DNA of 64,000 nt from Yoonia sp. BS5-3 (GTDB taxonomy: Bacteria; Pseudomonadota; Alphaproteobacteria; Rhodobacterales; Rhodobacteraceae), in NCBI RefSeq assembly GCF_038069655.2, contig NZ_CP150951.2, positions 186,001-250,000 on the forward strand, given 5' to 3'. The notes below the pieces were generated by a model. That model was not told the origin of the DNA and did not search any database. It saw only the letters and a list, made by a program, of their open reading frames with translations. The position numbers and the translations under genes are program-made. Below, one piece after another: positions 35,630 through 44,401 of this stretch (within the stretch, counting starts at the first letter, position 1; each line of letters starts with the position of its first letter).

Positions 35630-38193
35630 AAACGGTCTGCACGACCTGCCCCTATTGCGGCGTTGGTTGTGGGGTGATTGCCTCATCCGACGGCACGATC
35701 AAGGGCGACCCGGATCATCCGGCCAACTTTGGGCGGCTTTGTTCCAAAGGCTCGGCTTTGGGTGAAACCATCGGGCTTGAAGGCCGGCTTCTGGCCCCCA
35801 AGGTGCTTGGCCATGATGCCAGCTGGGATAACGCGCTTGATTTGGTCGCCACCAAATTCAGCAAGGCGATCCGTGATTACGGACCCGATAGCGTGGCCTT
35901 CTACGGGTCTGGCCAATTACTGACCGAGGATTACTACGTCGCCAACAAGCTCATGAAGGGCTATTTTGGTTCGGCCAATATCGACACCAATTCGCGCCTT
36001 TGCATGGCCTCGTCAGTGGCTGGTCACAAACGGGCCTTCGGGACGGACACGGTACCCGGCACCTATGAAGATCTCGAACAGGCGGATCTGATCGTCTTGG
36101 TGGGTTCCAACCTGGCTTGGTGCCACCCTGTGCTGTTCCAGCGGATCGCAGCTGCCAAGGCCGCACGGCCGAACATGCGCGTGATCAATATCGACCCGCG
36201 TATCACCGCAACCTCTGATCTTGCTGACCTGCATCTGCAAGTGCGGGCCGATAGCGACGTGGCCCTGTTCAACGGATTGCTGGCCCATCTGGCAGATGCG
36301 GGCAAATGCGACGATGATTATGTGACTCGCCATGTGAACGGGTACACACAGGCATTGGACGCGGCCCGTCAAAGCAACGCCAGCGATACCGGGCTCAGCG
36401 ATGCGGAACTGCAGCAATTCTACGCGATGTGGGCAGCCACCGAAAAGGTCGTTACCGTCTATTCACAAGGGGTGAACCAATCCACCTCAGGGACCGATAA
36501 GGTCAACGCGATCATCAATTGCCACCTGGCCACGGGGCGGATCGGCAAGCCCGGTATGGGACCGTTTAGCGCCACAGGCCAGCCCAACGCCATGGGCGGG
36601 CGCGAGGTTGGCGGGCTGGCCAATATGCTGGCCGCGCATCTGGACATTGAAAACCCCGATCACCGGGACGCGCTGCAGGCTGCCTGGAATAGCCCAACAA
36701 TGTGCACGACAGCGGGGCTTAAAGCAGTTGATCTGTTTCAGGCCTGTGCCAACGGGCAGATCAAGGCGCTGTGGGTGATGTCGACGAACCCTGCCGTCAG
36801 CCTGCCTGACGCAGATGGGGTGGCCGAAGCAATCCGTAATGTCCCTTTCACAGTGGTATCCGACATCATGGCGCGCACAGATACGGGCGATCTGGCCGAC
36901 GTGCTGTTACCGGCTGCAGGCTGGGGCGAAAAAAACGGCACTGTCACGAACTCCGAGCGGCGGGTGTCGCGGCAGCGGGCCTTCCTGCCCGCGCCTGGTC
37001 AGGCACGGCCGGATTGGCAGATTATCTCGGGCGTGGCGCAGCGGATGGGTTTTGACGGGTTCGACTACGAAAGCCCCGAAGAGATTTTCAAAGAATATGC
37101 CGCACTGACCGCGCTCAGCCAGAAATTCGCGAAGGATTTGGACCTGACAGATCTGGCAGATGCCGATTATGACGGTCTCGGCCCGGTGCAATGGCCGGTG
37201 GGTGGCACAGACCGGTTCTTTGCAAATGGCGGTTTCTTTCATGCCGATGGCAAAGCGAAAATGCTGCCTTTGGCCGCCCCGGCGCTTGAAACCGGCAAAT
37301 TCCGGTTGAATACTGGGCGCATTCGTGACCAATGGCACACAATGACACGGACCGGGAAATCGGCAAAGCTGGGTGCGCATCTGGCAGAGCCTTACGTGGA
37401 AATGCACCCCGCTGACGCAGCCACACTTGGGGTGAGCGCAGCCGAATTGGTGCGCCTTGATCAAAAGGGGATTTTCCGGGTCCTGATCAGCGAAAACATC
37501 GCAGCGGGCACGTTATTTGCACCGCTGCATTGGACGCGGCAAACCTCATCCGCCGGAACGGTCAATAGCGCCGTCAATGTGGGCACCGATCCGTTCTCGG
37601 GCCAACCTGCCTTGAAATCGGCGGATGTCAGCGCGGAAAAATTCGGCGCGGGCTGGTACGGGTTTGCCGTCAGCGCGGTGCCGATGACACCCTCCCGGCC
37701 CTATCACGCGATCGCCAAGACCCAGACCGGCTGGCAGGCAGAATGCGCCGGCGTCAAAACCCCCACCGATTGGGAACTTGAGGCGCGCAACATCACCGGC
37801 ATGCAAAGCGGACCAGCGGCAACCCTGTACGATATCAGCACTGGCCAGACCCGCGTTGCGATTATCGATGATAACAAGATCGCCGCCCTTTTCTTTGCCA
37901 GCCCCGACCCAGTTGTCGTAGCGCGTCAACATGCGGCCAATCTGATCGGACAAGAGGTCAGCAGCCTCAGCGCGCTTGCAGGCAGGGCCGCTGCGGATCA
38001 ACCCGATCCCGGGCCGACTGTCTGCGCCTGTTTTCAGGTCGGCGCAAATACGCTGCGCGATGCGATCATCGCGGGGGCCAATTCGGTCGACACGTTGGGC
38101 GCCAAGACCTGTGCAGGCACCAATTGCGGATCGTGCAAACCCGAACTTGCTGCAATGATCAGCCAGTTCAAACTTCCCGTGGCCGCAGAATGA
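35626..38193 (+). CDS. nasA: Assimilatory nitrate reductase catalytic subunit
   Basis: 855 residues of the molybdopterin (bis-MGD) oxidoreductase family. The N-terminal 4Fe-4S site is CPYCGVGC (Cys8, 11, 15) plus LCSKG near 43. MGD-binding blocks include LVGSNLAWCHPVLF, STNPAVSLPD and GRIRDQWHTMTRTG. The C-terminus has a BFD-type 2Fe-2S domain (CACFQVGANTLRDAI, then CAGTNCGSCKPEL), typical of NADH-linked NasA. It reduces nitrate to nitrite in the cytosol. No signal peptide. It overlaps neighbours by 4 bases on both sides. Confidence 0.96.
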   Translation: MKTVCTTCPYCGVGCGVIASSDGTIKGDPDHPANFGRLCSKGSALGETIGLEGRLLAPKVLGHDASWDNALDLVATKFSKAIRDYGPDSVAFYGSGQLLTEDYYVANKLMKGYFGSANIDTNSRLCMASSVAGHKRAFGTDTVPGTYEDLEQADLIVLVGSNLAWCHPVLFQRIAAAKAARPNMRVINIDPRITATSDLADLHLQVRADSDVALFNGLLAHLADAGKCDDDYVTRHVNGYTQALDAARQSNASDTGLSDAELQQFYAMWAATEKVVTVYSQGVNQSTSGTDKVNAIINCHLATGRIGKPGMGPFSATGQPNAMGGREVGGLANMLAAHLDIENPDHRDALQAAWNSPTMCTTAGLKAVDLFQACANGQIKALWVMSTNPAVSLPDADGVAEAIRNVPFTVVSDIMARTDTGDLADVLLPAAGWGEKNGTVTNSERRVSRQRAFLPAPGQARPDWQIISGVAQRMGFDGFDYESPEEIFKEYAALTALSQKFAKDLDLTDLADADYDGLGPVQWPVGGTDRFFANGGFFHADGKAKMLPLAAPALETGKFRLNTGRIRDQWHTMTRTGKSAKLGAHLAEPYVEMHPADAATLGVSAAELVRLDQKGIFRVLISENIAAGTLFAPLHWTRQTSSAGTVNSAVNVGTDPFSGQPALKSADVSAEKFGAGWYGFAVSAVPMTPSRPYHAIAKTQTGWQAECAGVKTPTDWELEARNITGMQSGPAATLYDISTGQTRVAIIDDNKIAALFFASPDPVVVARQHAANLIGQEVSSLSALAGRAAADQPDPGPTVCACFQVGANTLRDAIIAGANSVDTLGAKTCAGTNCGSCKPELAAMISQFKLPVAAE

Positions 38194-39143
38194 GCCTGCG
38201 GCCCTTTGTCCAGATCGTCGCGCGCGGACAGGGGCGGGCCAGGCCCCTGACGCAAGACGAAGCCTTTGAGGCCATGCAGGTCATGCTGTCGGGTGATTTT
38301 GACCCCGAAGCATTGGGCGCCCTGCTGATGGTCATGCGCCTGCGCGGCGAAACCGCTGATGAAATCGCTGGGTTCACGGCGGCCATGCGGGCCCATTCAG
38401 CGCTTGAGATGACGGCCGATCTTGATTGGCCCAGCTATGCCGCAGGACGCAGCCGGGGTGCACCGCTTTTCCTTTTGTCGGCCCTGCTTGTGGCGCAGGC
38501 GGGCTTTAAGATCTGCCTGCACGGCTGGAATTCGCATCAACAGTCACACGCATCTGTGCGGGACGCGCTGGACCCGCTGGGCATTCCAATGGACGCGCGC
38601 ACCGCACCAATCACCTATTTGCCTGTTGAACAGATCGCACCCAACGCGTTTTCGCTGTTGAAACTGCGCGACAAGCTTGGGCTGCGCTCTTGCGTCAATA
38701 CAGTGCTGCGCATGTGGAACCCAACGCATGCGGCGGCAACCGTCCAGGGGGTGTTCCACCCGTCTTATCGCGGTTTACAGGCGCAGGCTGCGCGCAAACT
38801 GGACCAACGGGCGCTGACCGTCATCAAAGGCGGTGGCGGAGAATTTGAACGTAACCCGTCTAAGGATATCCAAGTCTTCGGATTGCGGGACGGCGCGCAT
38901 CATCAGGCTGTTGCGGGACCGATCATTCGTGAAACCCGCAAACTGCATGAACCTGAAAACCCCGTCGATATGATCGCGCTGTGGAAAGGGCAGGTGCATG
39001 ACGATTTTGCAGCAGCAACCGTGATCAGCACCGCCGGTCTGGCCCTGTGGACGCTGGGGGCCGCGCCGGGCATCCGCGAGGCTGATGCGATGGCCGCGAA
39101 CCTTTGGGTCGGAAGACACGCTGAGAGAAGGATATCAGCATGA
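38190..39143 (+). CDS. TrpD2/YbiB-like protein of the anthranilate phosphoribosyltransferase family
   Basis: 317 residues from the ATG in the nasA stop overlap. It shows the glycosyltransferase family 3 fold: helical N-domain (PLTQDEAFEAMQVMLSG), then SALLVAQAGFKICLHGWN where TrpD would have its ribose-phosphate loop, and VIKGGGGEFERNPSK. The TrpD phosphate loop GTGGD is not present. The homologous E. coli YbiB binds nucleic acid and lacks TrpD activity. Members are often found in nitrate assimilation operons, role unknown. Coupled by overlap to cysG. Confidence 0.8.
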   Translation: MSLRPFVQIVARGQGRARPLTQDEAFEAMQVMLSGDFDPEALGALLMVMRLRGETADEIAGFTAAMRAHSALEMTADLDWPSYAAGRSRGAPLFLLSALLVAQAGFKICLHGWNSHQQSHASVRDALDPLGIPMDARTAPITYLPVEQIAPNAFSLLKLRDKLGLRSCVNTVLRMWNPTHAAATVQGVFHPSYRGLQAQAARKLDQRALTVIKGGGGEFERNPSKDIQVFGLRDGAHHQAVAGPIIRETRKLHEPENPVDMIALWKGQVHDDFAAATVISTAGLALWTLGAAPGIREADAMAANLWVGRHAERRISA

Positions 39144-40525
39144 AAACATTCCCCATGTTCCTGACGATGGCCGGACGCCGGGTGGTTATCGCAGGCGGCG
39201 GCGAACAAGCGGCGCAAAAATGTCGGCTTATCCTGAAAACCCAAGCCAAGATCACCCTGCTCGCGACGGAACTTGACCCCGAACTGGCCGATCTTCACAG
39301 CCAAGGCCGGATCCATTGGGACGCCAGCCCGATCACCGCTGCACATTTTGCGGATACGGCCCTTGTCTTTATCGCGACAGGTTGCCCCGGGATCGATGCA
39401 GCACTGCATGCGGTGGCCAAGGCTGCCGGGGCCACAGTCAACGTTGTTGACCGGCCCGATCTTTGCGATGCGATAACCCCGTCTATCGTAGATCGCGACC
39501 CTGTTGTGGTGGCCATCGGCACCGAAGGCACAGCCCCTGTCTTGGCCCGGCAGATCAAAACCCGGATGGAGGAACTGCTTGAGCCGCGCCTGGGCGATCT
39601 GGCGGCACTTGCAGGGCGTTTGCGGGATCGGGCCGCGCAGCGGCTGCAACCGCGCAAGCGGCGTGATCTGTGGCGTTGGGTCTTTAACGGCCCCGTCCGC
39701 GACATCCATGCGCGCAGCGCCGAACGCGACGCCGCCCAGATGATCAAGGATGCGATCCAAACCGGCACATTTGGCGATGCCGGGCCGAGCCCTGTTGCGC
39801 TTGTCGGCGCGGGGCCGGGTGCAAAGGACTTGATCACACTGCGCGGCGTTCAACGGCTGCAAGAGGCGGATATCATCTTTTACGACCGGCTGGTCGATCC
39901 TGAAATCCTCGAACTGGCGCGACGCGACGCCGAGCGGGTGTATGTTGGCAAAGCCCCAGGCGCGCATAGTCTGCCGCAGGACAAGATCAGTGGTTTGCTG
40001 GTTGCAGCTGCACGGCAAGGCAAACGGGTGGTCCGGCTGAAATGCGGCGACCCGGGCATTTTTGCACGCGGCGCCGAAGAGGCCGACGCGCTGAAAGCCG
40101 CCGATATCCCCTATGAAATCGTGCCAGGCGTGACAGCCGCCAGCGCCGCTTCAGCTGCGATGGGTGGCTTTTTGACCGAACGCGGGACTTGCGACACACT
40201 GATCCTGACCACCGGCAGATCCGAAGATGAACAAAGCTCAGCCGATTGGGTGAACCTATTGCAAGAGGGTCGCCGGGTGGCGGTCTATATGGGCGTCGGC
40301 ACGGCTGACCAGATCGAAAGCACCCTATCACAGGCAGGGCTGGCAAACCGGATCGACGTCGACATCGTTGGAAACGCGCAATTGCCAACGCAAAAGATCG
40401 CATCGTGCAAATTGGGGGCGCTGAGCCAAACGCTGCAGGACAATGCCATCGAAAACCCGGCCATTCTGTTTCTCAGCCATAAAAAGACGGCAAGCCACCT
40501 CGTATCTGTGCAGCGAGGAGCGTAA
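39140..40525 (+). CDS. cysG: Siroheme synthase (multifunctional CysG)
   Basis: 461 residues. The N-terminal Rossmann domain (FLTMAGRRVVIAGGGEQAAQ) carries precorrin-2 dehydrogenase and ferrochelatase. The C-terminal SAM-dependent uroporphyrinogen III methyltransferase domain starts near 215 (VALVGAGPGAKDLITLRGVQ, FYDRLVDPEIL, RLKCGDPGIFARG, VPGVTAASAASA). It makes siroheme, the NirB cofactor, from uroporphyrinogen III. It is the last intact gene of the nitrate operon. A GCGGAT-CTT-ATCCGC hairpin lies 16 bases after its stop. Confidence 0.95.
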   Translation: MKTFPMFLTMAGRRVVIAGGGEQAAQKCRLILKTQAKITLLATELDPELADLHSQGRIHWDASPITAAHFADTALVFIATGCPGIDAALHAVAKAAGATVNVVDRPDLCDAITPSIVDRDPVVVAIGTEGTAPVLARQIKTRMEELLEPRLGDLAALAGRLRDRAAQRLQPRKRRDLWRWVFNGPVRDIHARSAERDAAQMIKDAIQTGTFGDAGPSPVALVGAGPGAKDLITLRGVQRLQEADIIFYDRLVDPEILELARRDAERVYVGKAPGAHSLPQDKISGLLVAAARQGKRVVRLKCGDPGIFARGAEEADALKAADIPYEIVPGVTAASAASAAMGGFLTERGTCDTLILTTGRSEDEQSSADWVNLLQEGRRVAVYMGVGTADQIESTLSQAGLANRIDVDIVGNAQLPTQKIASCKLGALSQTLQDNAIENPAILFLSHKKTASHLVSVQRGA

Positions 40526-40540
40526 CGCCCCCCTGTACAC

Positions 40541-40555
40541 GCGGATCTTATCCGC
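40541..40555 (+). terminator. Hairpin after cysG
   Basis: GCGGAT-CTT-ATCCGC, 6-bp stem, 16 bases after the cysG stop, followed by ACCCTTGTTT. It could end the nitrate operon, but the following T tract is weak. Confidence 0.4.
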
Positions 40556-40664
40556 ACCCTTGTTTCCCCTTGGCCAATCACTAGCGGGCCGACCTGTCAT
40601 GTTAGGCAATAGTTCACGCCTGACGCAGCGACAGCGACGCCAGTGCGCGTATCCATCCGCAACT

Positions 40665-40829
40665 TTCTATGGCCAAGGCTATGAAGACAGTGATCGCCGG
40701 ATGCCGGATATCTCGAAGCTGTCGTCGATCGACTGGAAGCCACAGTTTGGGCTAGAGGAAACTGTTCTCAATTCCATGGAATATTTCGTGCGCAACAAGA
40801 CGCGTCTTGTTGAAATGCTGGGTGACTGA
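40665..40829 (+). pseudogene. 3' fragment of a NAD-dependent epimerase/dehydratase gene
   Basis: This 54-codon stretch reads FYGQGYEDSDRRMPDISK, then LSSIDWKPQFGLEETVLNSM and EYFVRNKTRL, the typical C-terminal end of sugar-nucleotide epimerases/decarboxylases, with its own stop. The open frame upstream does not continue the family, and no start fits. It is the truncated tail of a lost polysaccharide gene, marking a deletion or recombination point directly after the nitrate operon. Confidence 0.7.
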
Positions 40830-40847
40830 GGTCTAGCAGGTGCGACC

Positions 40848-40884
40848 ACTCCTTAACACATTAAAAATCAATGCGTTAAGGAGT
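40848..40884. terminator. Large inverted repeat, probable bidirectional terminator
   Basis: Arms of 15 bases (ACTCCTTAACACATT at 40848-40862; AATGCGTTAAGGAGT at 40870-40884) with one mismatch and a 7-base spacer. It lies between the epimerase fragment (+) and the 3' end of the lipoprotein gene (-), so it could stop transcription from both sides. No strong U tract. Confidence 0.55.
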
Positions 40885-40899
40885 AACTCAACCCTATCG

Positions 40900-41268
40900 T
40901 CAGCCAAATAAAGCCCGCTCTGACGTGTTCTTACGGTTAATCAGAACGCAGCGATATTCGGCCTCGGCCTGCCGTGATATCCGCGCGATTTCAGCGTTTA
41001 CATCGGCCCGCGCCCCAAGCCCGCCAAACGACTGCTGATTGCCGGCGACGCGGCGCTCGGCCGAGAGAATCCCGCTGTCCACATATCGATGCGCAGAGGC
41101 CGCATTCGATCCGTTCAGGCAGGCATAGGTCAGAACATGGATGCCATCGGCGCTTTGAAAGGAATGCTGGCTACGATCAGGATAGGCCTGGCTGCCAAAG
41201 CTCGATACATCACAGGCGGCAAGGGCACAACATACGCCGATCATGGCAAGTTTCTGGATATGACCCAT
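40900..41268 (-). CDS. Hypothetical lipoprotein
   Basis: 122 residues from ATG with GAGGAG upstream. Lipoprotein signal with lipobox LAAC, lipidated Cys near 19. The mature chain has two more cysteines (TYACLNGS, YRCVLIN) that may form a disulfide, and a helical C-terminal half (DVNAEIARISRQAEAEYRC). No family is recognised. It is divergent from the paralogous unknown-protein pair; its promoter lies in the same 213-bp region that holds a 25-bp inverted repeat. Confidence 0.72.
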   Translation of the reverse strand: MGHIQKLAMIGVCCALAACDVSSFGSQAYPDRSQHSFQSADGIHVLTYACLNGSNAASAHRYVDSGILSAERRVAGNQQSFGGLGARADVNAEIARISRQAEAEYRCVLINRKNTSERALFG

Positions 41269-41344
41269 CTGAAATCTCCTCATTGTTAGGAAATTGTTAA
41301 CGCGTAAATGAGGCCGATTTTCGGCATAAATACTGCGTACAGAA

Positions 41345-41369
41345 GCTGTACATAAGGCGTATGTACAGC
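41345..41369. promoter_or_regulatory. Perfect 25-bp inverted repeat, candidate operator
   Basis: Arms GCTGTACATA and TATGTACAGC around AGGCG. It overlaps a second smaller dyad, GTACAG-AAG-CTGTAC, just upstream (about 41337-41351). It lies 113 bp before the first unknown paralog and 77 bp before the divergent lipoprotein start. This is too regular for chance and sits where a dimeric regulator would act. The regulator is not identified; it does not fit alphaproteobacterial LexA (GAAC-N7-GTTC). Confidence 0.6.
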
Positions 41370-41481
41370 ATGGCCGTCGCCCCCGGGGCAGGCATTTTTA
41401 AAGGTGAGTACCGAATAGGACAGCGGATCTTTCTTCAGCTTCTAACGTGAACTGAACGAAGATCATATTCAGAGATAGCAC

Positions 41482-42216
41482 ATGTCCTATATCGACAACA
41501 TCCCGTCAGCCCGCCCCATCCTGCCAAATGAAATGAGCCAGATCAACGCAAATGATATTCCGCTGGCCGAAGAAGTATCAAACCTAGGTAGTCAGCCCTT
41601 TCAACCAAATGAGGGACGGCGACCTGCAGGCAGGCTACGTCAAGCTGGGAACCGCGCCCTATCCAAAGCCAGTGCTTTCAAGGATATGGTTTTCAGCAAA
41701 TTTGGCCGCGATCATGGGGATGCCCAACGCCTTCCCAAACTGAAATGGAAACAACTGCCCGAGCCAAATCAACAAAGGGTCAATGCACTGACTGAACGAG
41801 GCCCGCTTGAGATCAGCCAGATGCTCGATGCGACCGATACAGCCGGCGGGTTGGATCAAGACATCCTGACTATGCGCCACCCAAAAATTGAGTTGCTTCA
41901 GGAGCAGATGAAGGAATCCAAACCGTTTTTGGCCGCCATGACCCGTTTAAAAGATATGGGCGTGACGTTGGTCTTTGATGGCACCGGCGACACGCTGGGC
42001 CTGGGGATCAGGGACCGTGTTTTCATCGATCAAGATGGGACGCGCAAAATCAAGATTGCGACGGGCACTGAAGAGAGTGACGCGCAGTTTGCAAAACGGG
42101 TTGCCGAAGATGCTTTGACAGTGCTTGCAAGCCTTCAGACATCTGACTTTGCCACCACAAAGGCTGCGACATACCTTGGTGCGATCAGGCAGGATCTGGA
42201 TGCCGCTGAGCAATAA
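41482..42216 (+). CDS. Protein of unknown family, tandem paralog A
   Basis: 244 residues, soluble, no signal peptide. The N-terminal 55 residues look disordered, then comes a basic helical part (GRLRQAGNRALSKASAFKDM) and a compact C-terminal domain from about 85. The domain includes LPEPNQQRVNALTERGPLEI and SKPFLAAMTRLKDMGVTLVF. It ends with AKRVAEDALTVLAS and AATYLGAIRQDLD. The same blocks recur in the next gene, so the two arose by duplication. The alpha/beta order loosely recalls small metallopeptidase domains, but the place for HExxH reads VAEDA. GC is lower than in the flanking core genes. Function unknown. Confidence 0.72.
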   Translation: MSYIDNIPSARPILPNEMSQINANDIPLAEEVSNLGSQPFQPNEGRRPAGRLRQAGNRALSKASAFKDMVFSKFGRDHGDAQRLPKLKWKQLPEPNQQRVNALTERGPLEISQMLDATDTAGGLDQDILTMRHPKIELLQEQMKESKPFLAAMTRLKDMGVTLVFDGTGDTLGLGIRDRVFIDQDGTRKIKIATGTEESDAQFAKRVAEDALTVLASLQTSDFATTKAATYLGAIRQDLDAAEQ

Positions 42217-42280
42217 CTGCCCAGCCCCAAAACGCACAAAATGCAAAATTTCGCGCACCCAAAGATGATCATCACAAGCA

Positions 42281-42294
42281 GTACCGTTTGGTAC
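42281..42294. promoter_or_regulatory. Small inverted repeat upstream of paralog B
   Basis: GTACC-GTTT-GGTAC, 59 bp before the paralog B start. It shares the GTAC cores of the larger repeat before paralog A and may be a weaker site for the same regulator. Speculative. Confidence 0.3.
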
Positions 42295-42352
42295 ATTGGG
42301 CGCAGATAGAACCTGCATAATCAGCACAACGCAACACCTATCGGGGCACAAA

Positions 42353-43069
42353 ATGACTCATATCGACGGCGCCGGAAGCGCAGCCCAAATGTCACGCGCG
42401 AGCCTGGACAATTACTTGGACGATAACTTTCTTGATGATGAGGCAACCGCGACATTCGGCGGGCGCGCATTCGCACCAAACGACGAAGCAAGACCAGCGC
42501 AGAGCAGGATTTCCCAACTCTTTGACAAATTTACATCGACCGTCAAAGGGCTGCCCAAAATGATCAGCAAGAAGATCTTCGGCGATTATCATGGGACGGC
42601 CCAAGGCGATCTTGGTGTGAAATTGAAGCGATTGCCGACACCCAACCAGACTGCCGTCAATCGCATGCAAGAGAGGGGTGCGGTTGAAATCACCGATTTA
42701 GGCAAATGCACCGATCTAACAACCGATCTTTGCGGCGCTGGTGTAAATCCGAAGGTGCGGGATAACCTTTGCAGCGCCTTGAGTAATTCCAAGCCGTTGT
42801 TTACGGCCTTATCCGTATTAGAGAACCGGGGCTTCACATTAAGCATTTCGGATGAGGCAAGAGATCAAGACATAGCGGAGCGCGCTACGCTGAGCCGCGA
42901 CACAAAATCCATCACGCTCCATTTTGATCCTTCTGAGTCCGCTGAGGAATTCGGAGCGCGGGTTGCCGAGGATGCGTTGACTGTCCTGGCCAGTTATCCA
43001 GGCGTTACAGTTTCGTCGAAACTGGCGGCAAATTATCTGAAGGCCATTTCAGAGGATCTTGACGTCTAA
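42353..43069 (+). CDS. Protein of unknown family, tandem paralog B
   Basis: 238 residues from ATG (MTHIDGAGSAAQ); the frame is open 19 codons upstream but the N-termini of both paralogs align better from here (MSYIDNIP versus MTHIDGAG). Shared blocks are LPTPNQTAVNRMQERGAVEI, NSKPLFTALSVLENRGFTL, GARVAEDALTVLAS and AANYLKAISEDLD. It differs from A in the middle, with three cysteines (KCTDLTTDLCGAG, DNLCSAL). No signal peptide or membrane segment. It has its own 136-bp upstream region, so it may be separately expressed. Function unknown. Confidence 0.72.
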   Translation: MTHIDGAGSAAQMSRASLDNYLDDNFLDDEATATFGGRAFAPNDEARPAQSRISQLFDKFTSTVKGLPKMISKKIFGDYHGTAQGDLGVKLKRLPTPNQTAVNRMQERGAVEITDLGKCTDLTTDLCGAGVNPKVRDNLCSALSNSKPLFTALSVLENRGFTLSISDEARDQDIAERATLSRDTKSITLHFDPSESAEEFGARVAEDALTVLASYPGVTVSSKLAANYLKAISEDLDV

Positions 43070-43110
43070 GGCGTGAAAGCAATTTGCGTCAAACCTCGAT
43101 CATCTGACGC

Positions 43111-43147
43111 GCCCCCGTGGCTTGGGTTTTACCTATCCTACGGGGGC
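43111..43147. terminator. Hairpin between convergent paralog B and ychF
   Basis: GCCCCCGT (43111-43118) pairs with ACGGGGGC (43140-43147) over a 21-base loop containing GGGTTTTACC. It is positioned between two convergent 3' ends and may serve as a terminator for both, though the loop is long. Confidence 0.4.
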
Positions 43148-43183
43148 TGCTAAAAGTGTCTGGGCGTTCGGCCAGCTTGGCAA

Positions 43184-44281
43184 TCAGCCATTGTGCAAAA
43201 AGTGCATCACGTCGCCGTCTTTGACAATATATCCCTTGCCTTCGGCCCGCATCTTGCCAGCTTCTTTGGCGGCTTGTTCGCCGCCCAGTTCGGTGAAATC
43301 CTCATAGGCGATGGTTTCGGCGCGGATGAAGCCCCGTTCGAAATCGCCATGGATCACGCCTGCCGCCTGCGGTGCTGACGCGCCCTCTTTGATTGTCCAG
43401 GCACGCGCCTCTTTCGGGCCGACGGTGAAATAGGTTTGCAGATGCAAGAGCGCATAGCCCGCCCGGATCAACCGGTCGAGACCTGCCTCTTCCAGCCCCA
43501 TTTCGCCCAGGAACATCTCGGCCTCATCGGCCTCAAGTTGGCTGATCTCTTCCTCGATCCGCGCTGAGATAACGACGTGGGAATTGCCCTGGGCTGCGGC
43601 CATTTCGCCGACCCGGGCCGATTGGCTGTTGCCTGATCCAGCGCTGTCTTCTTCGACGTTGCAGACGTAAAGCACTGGTTTTGTGGTCAAAAGCTGCAAC
43701 ATGCGCCAGGCTTTGGCGTCGTCTTCATCCACTGCGACGGTGCGGGCGGGTTTGCCGTTTTCTAGCGCCTCTTGCGCTAGCTTCATCAGGCGTTCCTGTT
43801 GCACTGCGTCTTTGTCACCGCCGCGCACTTTGCGCACGATGTTCTGCAGGCGTTTTTCGATGCTTTCGAGGTCTGCCAGCATCAATTCGGTTTCGATCAC
43901 CTCTGCGTCGGCGACCGGGTCGACCCGCCCGTCCACGTGGGTGATGTCGTCATCTTCAAAGCAGCGCAGCACATGGGCGATGGCGTCGCATTCGCGAATA
44001 TTGGCCAGGAACTGGTTGCCCAGCCCCTCGCCTTTGGAGGCGCCTTTGACGAGCCCGGCAATGTCAACGAAGGTCATGCGCGCGGGGATCACCTGTTTGG
44101 AACTGGCGATGGCCGCAAGCTTGTCGAGCCGCGCATCAGGCACTGCAACCTCGCCCACATTGGGTTCAATTGTGCAGAAGGGGAAATTGGCGGCCTGCGC
44201 CGCGGCTGTTTTGGTCAGCGCGTTGAACAGGGTCGATTTGCCCACATTTGGCAGACCCACGATACCCATTTTGAAACCCAT
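43184..44281 (-). CDS. ychF: Redox-responsive ATPase YchF (Obg-family)
   Basis: 365 residues. P-loop GLPNVGKST near 8, switch [30 protein letters not shown] and a C-terminal TGS domain ([18 protein letters not shown]). It is a ribosome-associated ATPase conserved in bacteria; the NxxD-type specificity motif is replaced, giving ATP preference. The frame stays open 243 codons further upstream across the divergent trpA, but the P-loop position fixes this start. It is divergent from trpA with 120 bp between. Confidence 0.95.
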   Translation of the reverse strand: MGFKMGIVGLPNVGKSTLFNALTKTAAAQAANFPFCTIEPNVGEVAVPDARLDKLAAIASSKQVIPARMTFVDIAGLVKGASKGEGLGNQFLANIRECDAIAHVLRCFEDDDITHVDGRVDPVADAEVIETELMLADLESIEKRLQNIVRKVRGGDKDAVQQERLMKLAQEALENGKPARTVAVDEDDAKAWRMLQLLTTKPVLYVCNVEEDSAGSGNSQSARVGEMAAAQGNSHVVISARIEEEISQLEADEAEMFLGEMGLEEAGLDRLIRAGYALLHLQTYFTVGPKEARAWTIKEGASAPQAAGVIHGDFERGFIRAETIAYEDFTELGGEQAAKEAGKMRAEGKGYIVKDGDVMHFLHNG

Positions 44282-44401
44282 GTCGGCACTCCTGTTTGTC
44301 GGGCTGCTTCTAGGCGGCGTTGGCCTTGCGTGCAATGCCCCATTGATTTTCCCCGCTTCATCGCGCACACCGTGCCGAGTTTGCAGACCAGAGGCCATGA
44401 C

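Noticed and set aside
38903..40018. 371-codon open frame opposite cysG
   Set aside because: Antisense to a full-length CysG; product is low-complexity and family-less.
41345..41369. SOS (LexA) box
   Set aside because: Spacing and sequence do not fit alphaproteobacterial GAAC-N7-GTTC nor the CTGT-N8-ACAG form.
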